Positions 34,872 through 42,850 of a DNA stretch of 44,121 bases are shown here, one piece after another. The notes under the pieces are model-generated. The model searched no databases. It saw only the letters and a list, made by a program, of their open reading frames with translations, and was not told the origin of the DNA. Position numbers and translations under genes: made by a program. The first letter of the stretch is position 1; every line of letters starts with the position of its first letter. The DNA comes from Intrasporangium_A sp039812505 (GTDB lineage: Bacteria > Actinomycetota > Actinomycetes > Actinomycetales > Dermatophilaceae), in contig NZ_JBDIAQ010000015.1 in NCBI RefSeq assembly GCF_039812505.1, positions 1 through 44,121 on the forward strand, written 5' to 3'.

Positions 34872-36452
34872 ATGACAGCCACCGGACAGGCGATCATCGC
34901 CGGCGTACCCACATCGGGCACCGCGGGGGTCTTCCGCGCCGTGGACCCGTCGACCGGCGAGCCGATCGGACCGCAGGTGAGCGCGCTGACCACTGCCGAG
35001 CTCGGCGCGGCCACCGCCGCGGCGGCCGCGGCCTTCCCGGCCTACCGGGCCACGTCGCCGCAGGACCGGGCCGGCTTCCTCGATGCCATCGCCGAGCAGA
35101 TCGAGGCCGTCGGGGACGAGCTGGTCGAGACGGCCATGGCCGAGTCGGGCCTGCCGGCCGTCCGGGTGCAGGGCGAGCGGGCCCGCACCTGCGGCCAGCT
35201 GCGCGCCTTCGCCCGCGTCGTCCGGCAGGGCGACCACCTCGGGGTCCGGGTCGACCCCGCGCTCCCCCGGCGTGAGCCGCTGCCCAGACCGGACCTGCGG
35301 ATGCGCCAGGTCCCGATCGGTCCGGTCGCCGTGTTCGGCGCGAGCAACTTCCCGCTCGCCTTCTCCACCGCCGGCGGTGACACCGCCTCGGCCCTGGCCG
35401 CCGGCTGCCCGGTCGTCGTCAAGGGTCACAACGCGCACCCGGCCACGGCCGAGCTCGTCGGTCGGGCGATCGCCCGGGCCGCCGAGCAGACCGGCATGCC
35501 CGCCGGGGTCTTCTCCCTGGTGTTCGGCACCGGCAACGAGATCGGCACCGCCCTGGTGACGGACCCGGCCATCCAGGGCGTCGGCTTCACCGGCTCCCGG
35601 GGTGGCGGGCTCGCCCTCGTCGAGGCGGCCGCGCGCCGTCCCCAGCCGATCCCGGTCTACGCCGAGATGTCCTCGGTCAACCCGGTCGTCGTCCTGCCGG
35701 GCGCGCTCGGCGGCGACCTTGCCGCGCTCGCCACCGGCTACGTGACCTCGCTGACGAACGGGGCCGGGCAGTTCTGCACGAATCCCGGCCTGCTGTTCCT
35801 GCCCACCGGCGCGCTCGGCGACCGCTTCCTCGACGCGGTCGGCGCAGCGGTGCGCGCCAGCGCCGGCCAGACCATGCTGACGCCGCAGATCCGGGCGCAC
35901 TTCGACGAGCGCGCCGCCTACCTGGCCGGCGCCCCTGCCGTCACGGTCGTGGCGACCGGCAGCCCGGGCGACTCGGCAAACGCGCCGGCGCCGACGGTCT
36001 TCGCCACCGGGCTCGCCGACTTCGTGGCGCAGGAGGAGCTGGCCGAGGAGGTCTTCGGAGCGGCCGGGCTGGTGATCCGGTACGCCGACATCGGTTCGCT
36101 GGCCCGGGCGCTGAGCGGGCTGGAGGGCCAGCTGACCGCCACCATCCACGGCACGGACGCCGACCTGGACAGTGCCCGCACCCTCCTGCCGGTCCTCGAG
36201 ACCCGGGCCGGGCGCATCCTGTGGGGCGGCTGGCCCACCGGTGTGGAGGTCAGCGAGGCGATGGTCCACGGTGGCCCGTACCCCGCGACCTCCGACCCGC
36301 GCACGACCTCGGTCGGCACCCTGGCCATCGAGCGGTGGCAGCGCCCGGTGTGCTACCAGGACCTGCCCGCGCAGCTGCTACCCGAGCCCGTGCGCGACGA
36401 CAACCCCTGGCGGCTGGTGCGCCGGGTCGACGGCACCCTGCAGCTGCCCTGA
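34872..36452 (+). CDS. Aldehyde dehydrogenase, probable 2-oxoglutarate semialdehyde dehydrogenase
   Basis: The predicted last step of hydroxyproline breakdown is oxidation of 2-oxoglutarate semialdehyde to 2-oxoglutarate with NAD(P). The 526-residue protein has the aldehyde dehydrogenase catalytic set: Asn159 (GASNFPLAFS), Lys184 in the cofactor site, Glu265 (YAEMSSVNP) and nucleophile Cys302 (GQFCTNPG). The length and the NFPLAFSTAGGDTASALAAGCPVVVKGH region fit the NADP-type ketoglutarate semialdehyde group. The ATG at 34872 has AAGGAG upstream. It is transcribed divergently from the dehydrogenase operon and shares operator site 1 with it. Confidence 0.93.
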   Translation: MTATGQAIIAGVPTSGTAGVFRAVDPSTGEPIGPQVSALTTAELGAATAAAAAAFPAYRATSPQDRAGFLDAIAEQIEAVGDELVETAMAESGLPAVRVQGERARTCGQLRAFARVVRQGDHLGVRVDPALPRREPLPRPDLRMRQVPIGPVAVFGASNFPLAFSTAGGDTASALAAGCPVVVKGHNAHPATAELVGRAIARAAEQTGMPAGVFSLVFGTGNEIGTALVTDPAIQGVGFTGSRGGGLALVEAAARRPQPIPVYAEMSSVNPVVVLPGALGGDLAALATGYVTSLTNGAGQFCTNPGLLFLPTGALGDRFLDAVGAAVRASAGQTMLTPQIRAHFDERAAYLAGAPAVTVVATGSPGDSANAPAPTVFATGLADFVAQEELAEEVFGAAGLVIRYADIGSLARALSGLEGQLTATIHGTDADLDSARTLLPVLETRAGRILWGGWPTGVEVSEAMVHGGPYPATSDPRTTSVGTLAIERWQRPVCYQDLPAQLLPEPVRDDNPWRLVRRVDGTLQLP

Positions 36453-36481
36453 TCCTGTCGTCCAGGACTCCGACGACTCGG

Positions 36482-36500
36482 CGGGACCGGGCCGGTCCCG
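36482..36500. terminator. Strong inverted repeat between the aldehyde dehydrogenase and the stress protein gene
   Basis: CGGGACCGG-G-CCGGTCCCG is a perfect 19-base inverted repeat 30 bases after the aldehyde dehydrogenase stop, between convergent genes. No U-tract follows. A bidirectional terminator is the likely role. Confidence 0.55.
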
Positions 36501-36535
36501 TCCGCATCGGCCCCCGGTCCCCTACCGGCGGCGCA

Positions 36536-36580
36536 GCCGCGGTCCGGACCCGGCTCGCGGGGCCGCGGTCCGGGCCCGGC
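36536..36580. repeat. 19-base direct repeat
   Basis: GCCGCGGTCCGGACCCGGC (36536-36554) and a copy with one mismatch (36562-36580) are repeated with a 26-base period downstream of the stress protein stop. Function is unknown. Confidence 0.55.
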
Positions 36581-36589
36581 CGGCGTGGC

Positions 36590-37501
36590 CTACGGGTCGC
36601 CGTCCCGGGTGGCGCGCGGCGCCGGCACCATGAGGACCGGCACCGGCGCGGACCGCAGGATCTTCGATGCCCGGGACCCGAGGAAGAGCCGGGCGGCTCG
36701 AGCGGCCGAGCTCGGTCCGAGGACGAGCAGGTCGCCGTCGCTCCAGGGCACGTCCCGGATCGCCTCGCGCCAGGAGAGTCCCACCCCGACAGCGAGGGGG
36801 CATACCGACCCGTCGCCCAAGGTGGCGGTCGTCGCGGCCAACCGGGTCTCGAGGGCGGCCTTCGTCCGAGCCGCCCACTCGTCGACGACGACGTCGTCTG
36901 CGGACGGCTCGATCGTCCCGAAGAGCCGCTGGGGCGGCCGGACCAGCAACGACACGGCCCGTAGGTCCGCCCCGACCGACTGCGCGAGCTGCGCGCCCGC
37001 CGCCACCACGTGCGCCCCCCGCTCGGATCCCGCGTAACCGATGCTGACCCGCCGGATCCGCGCGGCGGGACCCGAGCGGAACCCGCGCGGGGCGAGGGCC
37101 AGCGGCAGCGGCGCAGCGTGCACGAGACGGTCGACGATGCTGCCGAGCGAGATCCGGCCGAGCGATCCCTTGCTCGACGAGCCGAGGACCAGGGCCGAGG
37201 CGCCGGCGTCGGCGGCCGACTCGAGCAGCCCGGTCGGGATGGACGAGGCGTGCCGCACCTGAAAGCTCGCCTCGACGTCCGGCTGGACAGCGGCCCGGGC
37301 GCCGTCGAGGACGGACTCGCCCCACTGGGTGAGCGGACCGACGCGGTCGCCGTCGACGAGGTCCGAGACCCCGGCGATGTTCGGGCTCGCCAGTACGACG
37401 GTCACGACCAGCGGCTCACGCAGGGAGCGCGCCAGCACGCCGGCCAGCTCGAGGGCCGAGACTCCGCTCTCCTGCGTGGTGTAGCCGACGACGATCGCCA
37501 T
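36590..37501 (-). CDS. Universal stress protein, tandem UspA domains
   Basis: The 303-residue protein has two UspA domains (about residues 1-140 and 150-297). The first ends with an ATP-binding type loop, LGSSSKGSLGRISLGS, followed by HAAPLPLALAP. The second has a comparable but degenerate loop, LGPSSAARAARLFLGS, and SAPVPVLMVP. Such proteins bind ATP or other ligands and respond to starvation or stress. It starts three bases after the permease stop, so the two are coupled. The permease also carries a cytosolic Usp-like tail, suggesting the pair works together in regulating uptake; that is inference. Confidence 0.9.
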   Translation of the reverse strand: MAIVVGYTTQESGVSALELAGVLARSLREPLVVTVVLASPNIAGVSDLVDGDRVGPLTQWGESVLDGARAAVQPDVEASFQVRHASSIPTGLLESAADAGASALVLGSSSKGSLGRISLGSIVDRLVHAAPLPLALAPRGFRSGPAARIRRVSIGYAGSERGAHVVAAGAQLAQSVGADLRAVSLLVRPPQRLFGTIEPSADDVVVDEWAARTKAALETRLAATTATLGDGSVCPLAVGVGLSWREAIRDVPWSDGDLLVLGPSSAARAARLFLGSRASKILRSAPVPVLMVPAPRATRDGDP

Positions 37502-37504
37502 GGC

Positions 37505-39322
37505 TCAGCCGGATGCCACGAGCGAGGCGGCCTCGATGTGGCTGACCGGGACGCCGAGCTCGCCCGCCCGGTCGACGACCTCGAAGCGCTGCCAGACCGA
37601 GTCCGACACCGGGAGCGTCACCACGAGGATCTGGTCGGGACGGAACTCCTGCACCGCTGTCTGCAGCGCGCGCAGCGGGCGGTAGTCGCCCAGACTGCCG
37701 GTGGCATCGAGGTGGTGCGCCGACAGGGCCGCGAGGGTCCGGTCCAACCGCGCCTGCGCGGCCGCGACCGTCGCGTCCCGGATCGACAGCGCGCCGTGGG
37801 TCCACGCCGTCCCGGTCTCCACGGGGCTGGCCGGTACGCAGACGTAGTACGTCGCCTTGCCCGTGGTGTCGATCCGCTTCAGCTCGTCGAGCAGCTCGTG
37901 GGCCTCCAGGGTCTGGTTGGCCAGGACGAGCACGCGACGCGCCTGGCCGGTCGGCGCGGGCTCGACCCTCGCCGGCAGCCGGGCGATCCGGACCCGGTTG
38001 AGGAAGAAGAGGACGATGACCACGGCCCACGACAGGAGGCTGAGCACCAGCTGGATGCGTACGTCCGCGGTCATGCCCATCTGGGCCAGGACCAGGACGA
38101 TGCCCAGAGCCGTGATCCCCGAGAGCACCGGGAAGAACCACATCTTCACCTTGAGCGTGGAGCTGTCCGCCCGGTAGCGCAGCACGATCTGGGAGATGGC
38201 GATGAGCAGGTAGACGAACAGGATGACCGCGCCGGACGAGTTGAGCAGGAAGGAGAACACGGTGTCCGGCGAGACGGCCGCCATGATCACGGCCAGGAAC
38301 CCGACGACCGAGGAGGTGAGGATGGCGACCATCGGCACGCCCCGCGAGTTGACCGACACCATCGACGCGGGCGCCTCGCGACGGGCCGCCAGGACGAAGA
38401 GCATCCGCGAGGCGGTGTAGAGGCCGGAGTTCAGACAGGACAGCACCGCGGTGAGCACGATCGCATTCATCACGTCGTCGGCGTACGGGATGCCCATCCG
38501 CTCGAACGCCGCGACATAGGGCGAGGCCTGGAGCTCCGGCGAGTTCCACGGCAGGATCACGGACAGCAGGAAGATCGAGCCGACGAAGAAGATCGCGATC
38601 CGGGTGATCACCGAGTTGGCGGCCTTGGCGACCGCACGCTCGGGGTCGTCGGACTCGGCGGCAGCGATGGTCGCGATCTCCGCACCGACCATCGAGAAGA
38701 TCACCGTGACGACGCCGGCCGTGATGGCGAACGCGCCCTTGGGGAAGAAGCCGCCGTGCGCGGTGAGGTTGCTGAAGTCCAGGCTCACGTTGGGCCAGAT
38801 CCCGAGCACGAAGAGAGCGCCGCAGACGAGGAAGACGATGATGGCGCCGACCTTGATGCCCGCGAACCAGAACTCGAACTCACCGAAGGACGACACGGAG
38901 ATGAGGTTCGTCCCCATCATGAGGAGCATCAGCACCAGGCTCAGCCCCCAGGTCGGCACGTCCGGGAGCCAGAAGTTGAGGACCTTCGCCCCGGCAACGG
39001 CCTCGAACCCGACCACGATGACCCAGAAGTACCAGTACAGCCAGCCGACGGAGAAGCCGGCCCAGTCGCCGAGCGCCTTGCGGGCGTAGTCCGCGAACGA
39101 CCCCGTCGTCGGGTCGGCCACGGCCATCTCGGCGAGCATCCGCATGACCAGGATGATCAGGATGCCGCTCAGCCCGTAGGTGAGGAACGCGCCCGGCCCG
39201 GTGTCGTGGATGACCGTGCCGGAGCCGACGAACAGGCCCGCGCCGATGACGCCGCCCATGGCGATCATGGTCAGCTGGCGCTGGTTGAGCGCCTTCTTCA
39301 GCCCGGGCTCGCCGCCGGCCAT
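37505..39322 (-). CDS. APC-family amino acid permease with C-terminal cytosolic domain
   Basis: The 605-residue protein begins GLKKALNQRQLTMIAMGGVIGAGLFVGSG, the amino acid/GABA permease signature. About 12 membrane segments follow up to residue 460. The conserved helix 3-4 region (EMAVADPTTGSFADYARKALG) and GAEIATIAAAESDDPERAVAKA place it with the GABA/proline/aromatic amino acid permease group. A soluble tail of about 140 residues (RRVLVLANQTLEAHELLDEL to VSHIEAASL) resembles a Usp fold. The substrate is unknown; hydroxyproline is attractive because of the neighbours, but no GntR-type site was found upstream. The ATG at 39322 has a weak ribosome site and lies one base after a short leader ORF. 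Confidence 0.9.
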   Translation of the reverse strand: MAGGEPGLKKALNQRQLTMIAMGGVIGAGLFVGSGTVIHDTGPGAFLTYGLSGILIILVMRMLAEMAVADPTTGSFADYARKALGDWAGFSVGWLYWYFWVIVVGFEAVAGAKVLNFWLPDVPTWGLSLVLMLLMMGTNLISVSSFGEFEFWFAGIKVGAIIVFLVCGALFVLGIWPNVSLDFSNLTAHGGFFPKGAFAITAGVVTVIFSMVGAEIATIAAAESDDPERAVAKAANSVITRIAIFFVGSIFLLSVILPWNSPELQASPYVAAFERMGIPYADDVMNAIVLTAVLSCLNSGLYTASRMLFVLAARREAPASMVSVNSRGVPMVAILTSSVVGFLAVIMAAVSPDTVFSFLLNSSGAVILFVYLLIAISQIVLRYRADSSTLKVKMWFFPVLSGITALGIVLVLAQMGMTADVRIQLVLSLLSWAVVIVLFFLNRVRIARLPARVEPAPTGQARRVLVLANQTLEAHELLDELKRIDTTGKATYYVCVPASPVETGTAWTHGALSIRDATVAAAQARLDRTLAALSAHHLDATGSLGDYRPLRALQTAVQEFRPDQILVVTLPVSDSVWQRFEVVDRAGELGVPVSHIEAASLVASG

Positions 39323-39323
39323 C

Positions 39324-39377
39324 TCAGGCCCACCGCCCGGCGACGTGCGAACTGTGCAGCAGAGCGGAGCGAGCCAT
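39324..39377 (-). CDS. Possible 17-codon leader peptide ahead of the permease
   Basis: ATG at 39377 with GAGAGG seven bases upstream opens MARSALLHSSHVAGRWA, whose TGA lies one base before the permease ATG (TGAGATG). The permease start has no strong ribosome site, so re-initiation after this peptide is plausible. There is no run of one amino acid that would suggest classical attenuation. Confidence 0.45.
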   Translation of the reverse strand: MARSALLHSSHVAGRWA

Positions 39378-39431
39378 GGGTGCGCCTCTCGATCTGGCGG
39401 ACGCGGCAAACTGCCGGAAAACGACCCGACA

Positions 39432-39461
39432 AACGTAGTGCCGGAGGGAATCACCTGTCCA
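39432..39461 (-). promoter_or_regulatory. Candidate promoter of the permease-stress protein operon
   Basis: On the minus strand TGGACA (39456-39461) and TACGTT (39432-39437) are separated by 18 bases, a fair sigma70-type arrangement. The leader ORF begins 55 bases downstream. Confidence 0.4.
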
Positions 39462-39525
39462 CAGCGGCCGGGATGACCGGCTGGCCCGCTCCGGCACGAC
39501 GAGGAGCAGGTCAGCCGGGGCTCGG

Positions 39526-40509
39526 TCAGTCGCGCAGGGCCCTGGTGTCGTGCTTGGTCTTCCACAGGCTCGCCACTGTCGTCACGCCGAGGATGACGAT
39601 GATGGCGCCCAGCGAGACCGAGATCGGGATGTCCGGGACCGAGTGGACCGGCTGCCCGCCGTTGATGAACGGCAGGTTGTTCTCGTGCAGGGCATGCAGC
39701 ATGAGCTTGACGCCGATGAAGCCGAGCAGCACCGCCAGGCCGATGCTGAGGTAGACCAGCCGCTTGAGCAGCCCGCCGATGAGGAAGTAGAGCTGGCGCA
39801 GCCCCATCAGCGCGAAGATGTTGGCGGTCAGGACGAGGAACGGCTCCTTGGTGAGGCCGAAGATCGCCGGTATGGAGTCGAGCGCGAAGAGCAGGTCGGT
39901 CGTGCCCAGGGCGAGGATGACGATGAGCATCGGGGTGATCAGCCGCTTGCCGTTCTCGACGATCGTCAGGCTGGTCCCGTGGAACTCGGTCGTCGCCGGG
40001 AACCTGCTCTCGACCCACTTGAGCACCCGGTTCTCCTCGAACTCGTCCTCCTCGTCGCCCCCCTTGGCGAGCTTTACGGCCGTGTAGATCAGGAACGCAC
40101 CGAAGATGTAGAAGACCCACGCGAAGGCGTTGATCGCCGCGGCCCCGACGGCGATGAAGATGCCCCGCAGGACGATCGCGATGACGATGCCGGTCATCAG
40201 GGCGGACTGCTGCAGCCGGGCCGGCACCCGGAAGTTCTGCATGATCAGCAGGAAGACGAACAGGTTGTCGACCGACAGGGAGTACTCCGTCAGCCAGCCC
40301 GCGTAGAACTCGCCCGCGTACCTGCCGCCCCACTCGTACCAGACGTACAGCCCGAAGAGGATCGCGAGCGAGACGAAGAAGATCAGGTGGCGGGTCACCT
40401 CGGCCATCGACGGCACGTGTGGCCGTCGGGCGATGACCAGGACGTCCACGAGCAGGAACACGGTCAGCACGACGATGGTGACGACCCAGCCCCAGACGGG
40501 CACATTCAT
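39526..40509 (-). CDS. TerC-family integral membrane protein, probable manganese exporter
   Basis: The 327-residue protein has about eight membrane segments and the two TerC signatures with membrane Asp residues: LSVDNLFVFLLIM near residue 78 and TTDLLFALDSIPAIFG near 206. TerC was named for tellurite resistance, but members under yybP-ykoY control export or handle manganese, for example to metalate secreted proteins. The ATG at 40509 has GGAAGG eight bases upstream. A manganese riboswitch lies directly before it, which makes Mn the most likely substrate. TerC next to uvrB is a common actinobacterial order. Confidence 0.93.
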   Translation of the reverse strand: MNVPVWGWVVTIVVLTVFLLVDVLVIARRPHVPSMAEVTRHLIFFVSLAILFGLYVWYEWGGRYAGEFYAGWLTEYSLSVDNLFVFLLIMQNFRVPARLQQSALMTGIVIAIVLRGIFIAVGAAAINAFAWVFYIFGAFLIYTAVKLAKGGDEEDEFEENRVLKWVESRFPATTEFHGTSLTIVENGKRLITPMLIVILALGTTDLLFALDSIPAIFGLTKEPFLVLTANIFALMGLRQLYFLIGGLLKRLVYLSIGLAVLLGFIGVKLMLHALHENNLPFINGGQPVHSVPDIPISVSLGAIIVILGVTTVASLWKTKHDTRALRD

Positions 40510-40540
40510 GAAAGGAACCTTCCGGACACGGCGGCGCAGA

Positions 40541-40648
40541 CCGGAGGTCTCTCCCGCCCCGAAGGCGGACCGACGGCCCGGGACCGCGCGGCCGTCGGCC
40601 GCCGCCCGTGGTGACGAGCACGTCGCATTGGGGATACTCCCCTCCGTG
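40541..40648 (-). ncRNA. yybP-ykoY manganese riboswitch
   Basis: Reading the minus strand, the 5' strand CGGAGG (40641-40646) continues into the conserved GGGGAGTA (40635-40642). A GC-rich two-arm region follows, then GAGAGACC and CCTCCG (40542-40547), which closes helix P1 with the first CGGAGG. These are the hallmark ends of the yybP-ykoY class, which binds Mn2+. The 3' strand of P1 (ACCTCCGG) is nearly complementary to CCGGAAGGT (40516-40524), which contains the terC ribosome site. Without Mn that site could be hidden, and with Mn P1 would free it. This would be a translational ON switch. Confidence 0.85.
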
Positions 40649-40701
40649 AACGCCTGATGCTCTCATCCTCTCGTGGGTCGGCTCAAGTCGGGGCGGGCGG
40701 C

Positions 40702-40718
40702 GGTCCAGCCGCTGGACC
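40702..40718. terminator. Candidate terminator after uvrB
   Basis: GGTCCAGC-C-GCTGGACC is a perfect inverted repeat with eight-base arms, 15 bases after the uvrB stop and upstream of the riboswitch. It would separate uvrB from the Mn-controlled transcript. Confidence 0.5.
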
Positions 40719-40732
40719 TCCCCGGGGCCCGC

Positions 40733-42847
40733 TCAGTGGGTGGCGGCCGTCATCTGTCGCAGCTCCTTCTTCAGCTCGCTGATCTCGTCGCGCAGCCGGG
40801 CGGCAAGCTCGAAGTGCAGCTCGGCGGCGGCCTGGTGCATCTGCGTGGTGAGCTCCTGGATGAGGGCGGCGAGGTCGACGGTCGCCAGGCCGGCCGGGCG
40901 CTCGGCCAGGGCGAGCCCGGCGACCCCGACGTCGGCGGCCATCGCGCCCCGCCCGGCGCTGCTCTTGCCCCGGGACTGGATGCGACCCGAGCCGATCAGC
41001 TCCTGCGTGTCGGCGTCCTCGCGCTGGAGCAGGTCGGTGATGTCGGCGATCCGCTTGCGCAGCGGCTGCGGGTCGATGCCCATCTCGGTGTTGTAGGCGA
41101 CCTGCTTGGCGCGGCGGCGGTTGGTCTCGTCGAGGGCCTGGCGCATCGACGGGGTGACCGCGTCGGCGTACATGTGCACCTGCCCGGAGACGTTGCGGGC
41201 GGCCCGGCCGATGGTCTGGATGAGGCTGCGGGTCGAGCGCAGGAACCCCTCCTTGTCGGCGTCGAGGATCGACACCAGGGAGACCTCGGGCAGGTCGAGG
41301 CCCTCGCGTAGCAGGTTGATGCCCACCAGCACGTCGAAGGTGCCGGTGCGCAGCTCGCGCAGCAGCTCGACGCGGCGCAGTGTGTCGATGTCGCTGTGCA
41401 GGTAGCGCACCCGCAGGTCCTTGTCGAGCAGGTAGTCGGTGAGGTCCTCGGCCATCTTCTTGGTCAGCGTCGTGACCAGGACCCGTTCGTTGCGCTCGAC
41501 CCGGAGCCGGATCTCGTGGATCAGGTCGTCGATCTGCCCCTTCGTCGGCTTGAGCACGATCTCGGGGTCGACCAGCCCGGTGGGACGGATGATCTGCTCG
41601 ACCGGCGGACCGGACCGGGCGAGCTCGTAGTCGCCGGGGGTGGCCGACAGGTAGATCGTCTGGCCGATCCGCTCGAGGAACTCCTCCCACTTCAGCGGCC
41701 GGTTGTCCATGGCGCTCGGCAGCCGGAAGCCGTGCTCGACGAGCATCCGCTTGCGGGACATGTCGCCCTCGTACATCGCGCCGATCTGCGGCACGGTCTG
41801 GTGCGACTCGTCGATGACCAGCAGGAAGTCCTCGGGGAAGTAGTCGAGCAGGCAGTTCGGGGCCGACCCGGCCGCGCGGCCGTCGATGTGCCGGGAGTAG
41901 TTCTCGATGCCGGAGCAGAAGCCGACCTGGCGCATCATCTCGATGTCGTAGGTCGTGCGCATCCGCAGCCGCTGCGACTCGAGCAGCTTGCCCTGTCGCC
42001 CGAGCTCGGCCAGCCGCTGCTCGAGCTCGGACTCGATCCCGGCGATGGCCCGCTCCATCCGCTCCGGACCGGCGACGTAGTGCGAGGCCGGGAAGACGTA
42101 CATCTCCTGCTCCTCCTGGATCACCTCGCCGGTGAGCGGGTGGAGCGTGTAGATGCGCTCGACCTCGTCGCCGAAGAACTCGATGCGCACGGCGAGCTCC
42201 TCGTAGACCGGGATGATCTCGACCGTGTCGCCGCGCACCCGGAAGGTGCCGCGGGTGAAGGCGAGGTCGTTGCGCGTGTACTGCATCTCGACGAACCGGC
42301 GCAGCAGCTGGTCGCGGACGATCTCGTCGCCGACCCGGATCCGGGCCATCCGGTCGACGTACTCCTGCGGCGTGCCCAGACCGTAGATGCACGACACGGA
42401 GGCCACCACGATCACGTCGCGCCGGGTCAGCAGCGAGTTGGTCGCCGAGTGCCGCAGCCGCTCGACCTCGTCGTTGACCGAGCTGTCCTTCTCGATGTAG
42501 GTGTCGGTCTGCGGGATGTAGGCCTCGGGCTGGTAGTAGTCGTAGTAGGAGACGAAGTACTCGACGGCGTTGTGCGGCAGCAGCTCGCGGAACTCGTTGG
42601 CCAGCTGCGCGGCGAGGGTCTTGTTGGGGGCGAGCACGAGGGTGGGCCGCTGGACCTGCTCGACGAGCCACGCCGTCGTCGCGGACTTGCCGGTGCCGGT
42701 GGCGCCGAGCAGGACGATGTCATGCTCGCCCGCCTTGACCCGCCGCGCCAGCTCCGCGATGGCCTGCGGCTGGTCGCCGCTCGGCCGGTAGTCGGAGATG
42801 ACCTCGAACGGGGCCACCGTGCGCTGCAGGTCGGTGGTGGGACGCAT
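40733..42847 (-). CDS. uvrB: Excinuclease ABC subunit B
   Basis: UvrB is the helicase-like subunit that verifies damage and loads UvrC. The 704-residue protein begins near FEVISDYRPSGDQPQAI. It has Walker A GATGTGKSATT near residue 48, the beta-hairpin segment SYYDYYQPEAYIPQTDTYIEKD, the DESH box (LVIDESHQT), motif SATPGDYE, and helicase motif VI in TIGRAARN. A C-terminal UVR coiled-coil (AAELHFELAARLRDEISELKKEL) binds UvrC. The ATG is at 42847. The gene lies three bases after coaE. With uvrA and uvrC it completes the nucleotide excision repair set within 26 kb. Confidence 0.98.
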   Translation of the reverse strand: MRPTTDLQRTVAPFEVISDYRPSGDQPQAIAELARRVKAGEHDIVLLGATGTGKSATTAWLVEQVQRPTLVLAPNKTLAAQLANEFRELLPHNAVEYFVSYYDYYQPEAYIPQTDTYIEKDSSVNDEVERLRHSATNSLLTRRDVIVVASVSCIYGLGTPQEYVDRMARIRVGDEIVRDQLLRRFVEMQYTRNDLAFTRGTFRVRGDTVEIIPVYEELAVRIEFFGDEVERIYTLHPLTGEVIQEEQEMYVFPASHYVAGPERMERAIAGIESELEQRLAELGRQGKLLESQRLRMRTTYDIEMMRQVGFCSGIENYSRHIDGRAAGSAPNCLLDYFPEDFLLVIDESHQTVPQIGAMYEGDMSRKRMLVEHGFRLPSAMDNRPLKWEEFLERIGQTIYLSATPGDYELARSGPPVEQIIRPTGLVDPEIVLKPTKGQIDDLIHEIRLRVERNERVLVTTLTKKMAEDLTDYLLDKDLRVRYLHSDIDTLRRVELLRELRTGTFDVLVGINLLREGLDLPEVSLVSILDADKEGFLRSTRSLIQTIGRAARNVSGQVHMYADAVTPSMRQALDETNRRRAKQVAYNTEMGIDPQPLRKRIADITDLLQREDADTQELIGSGRIQSRGKSSAGRGAMAADVGVAGLALAERPAGLATVDLAALIQELTTQMHQAAAELHFELAARLRDEISELKKELRQMTAATH

Positions 42848-42850
42848 GAC

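Noticed and set aside
39323..39525. A fourth GntR-type site upstream of the permease
   Set aside because: I looked for AATGTYACA on both strands in this gap and found none, so I do not include the permease in the regulon.
37505..40666. Apparent 1053-residue permease
   Set aside because: The part upstream of 39322 is an out-of-frame shadow of terC. The permease family N-terminus starts right after the ATG at 39322.
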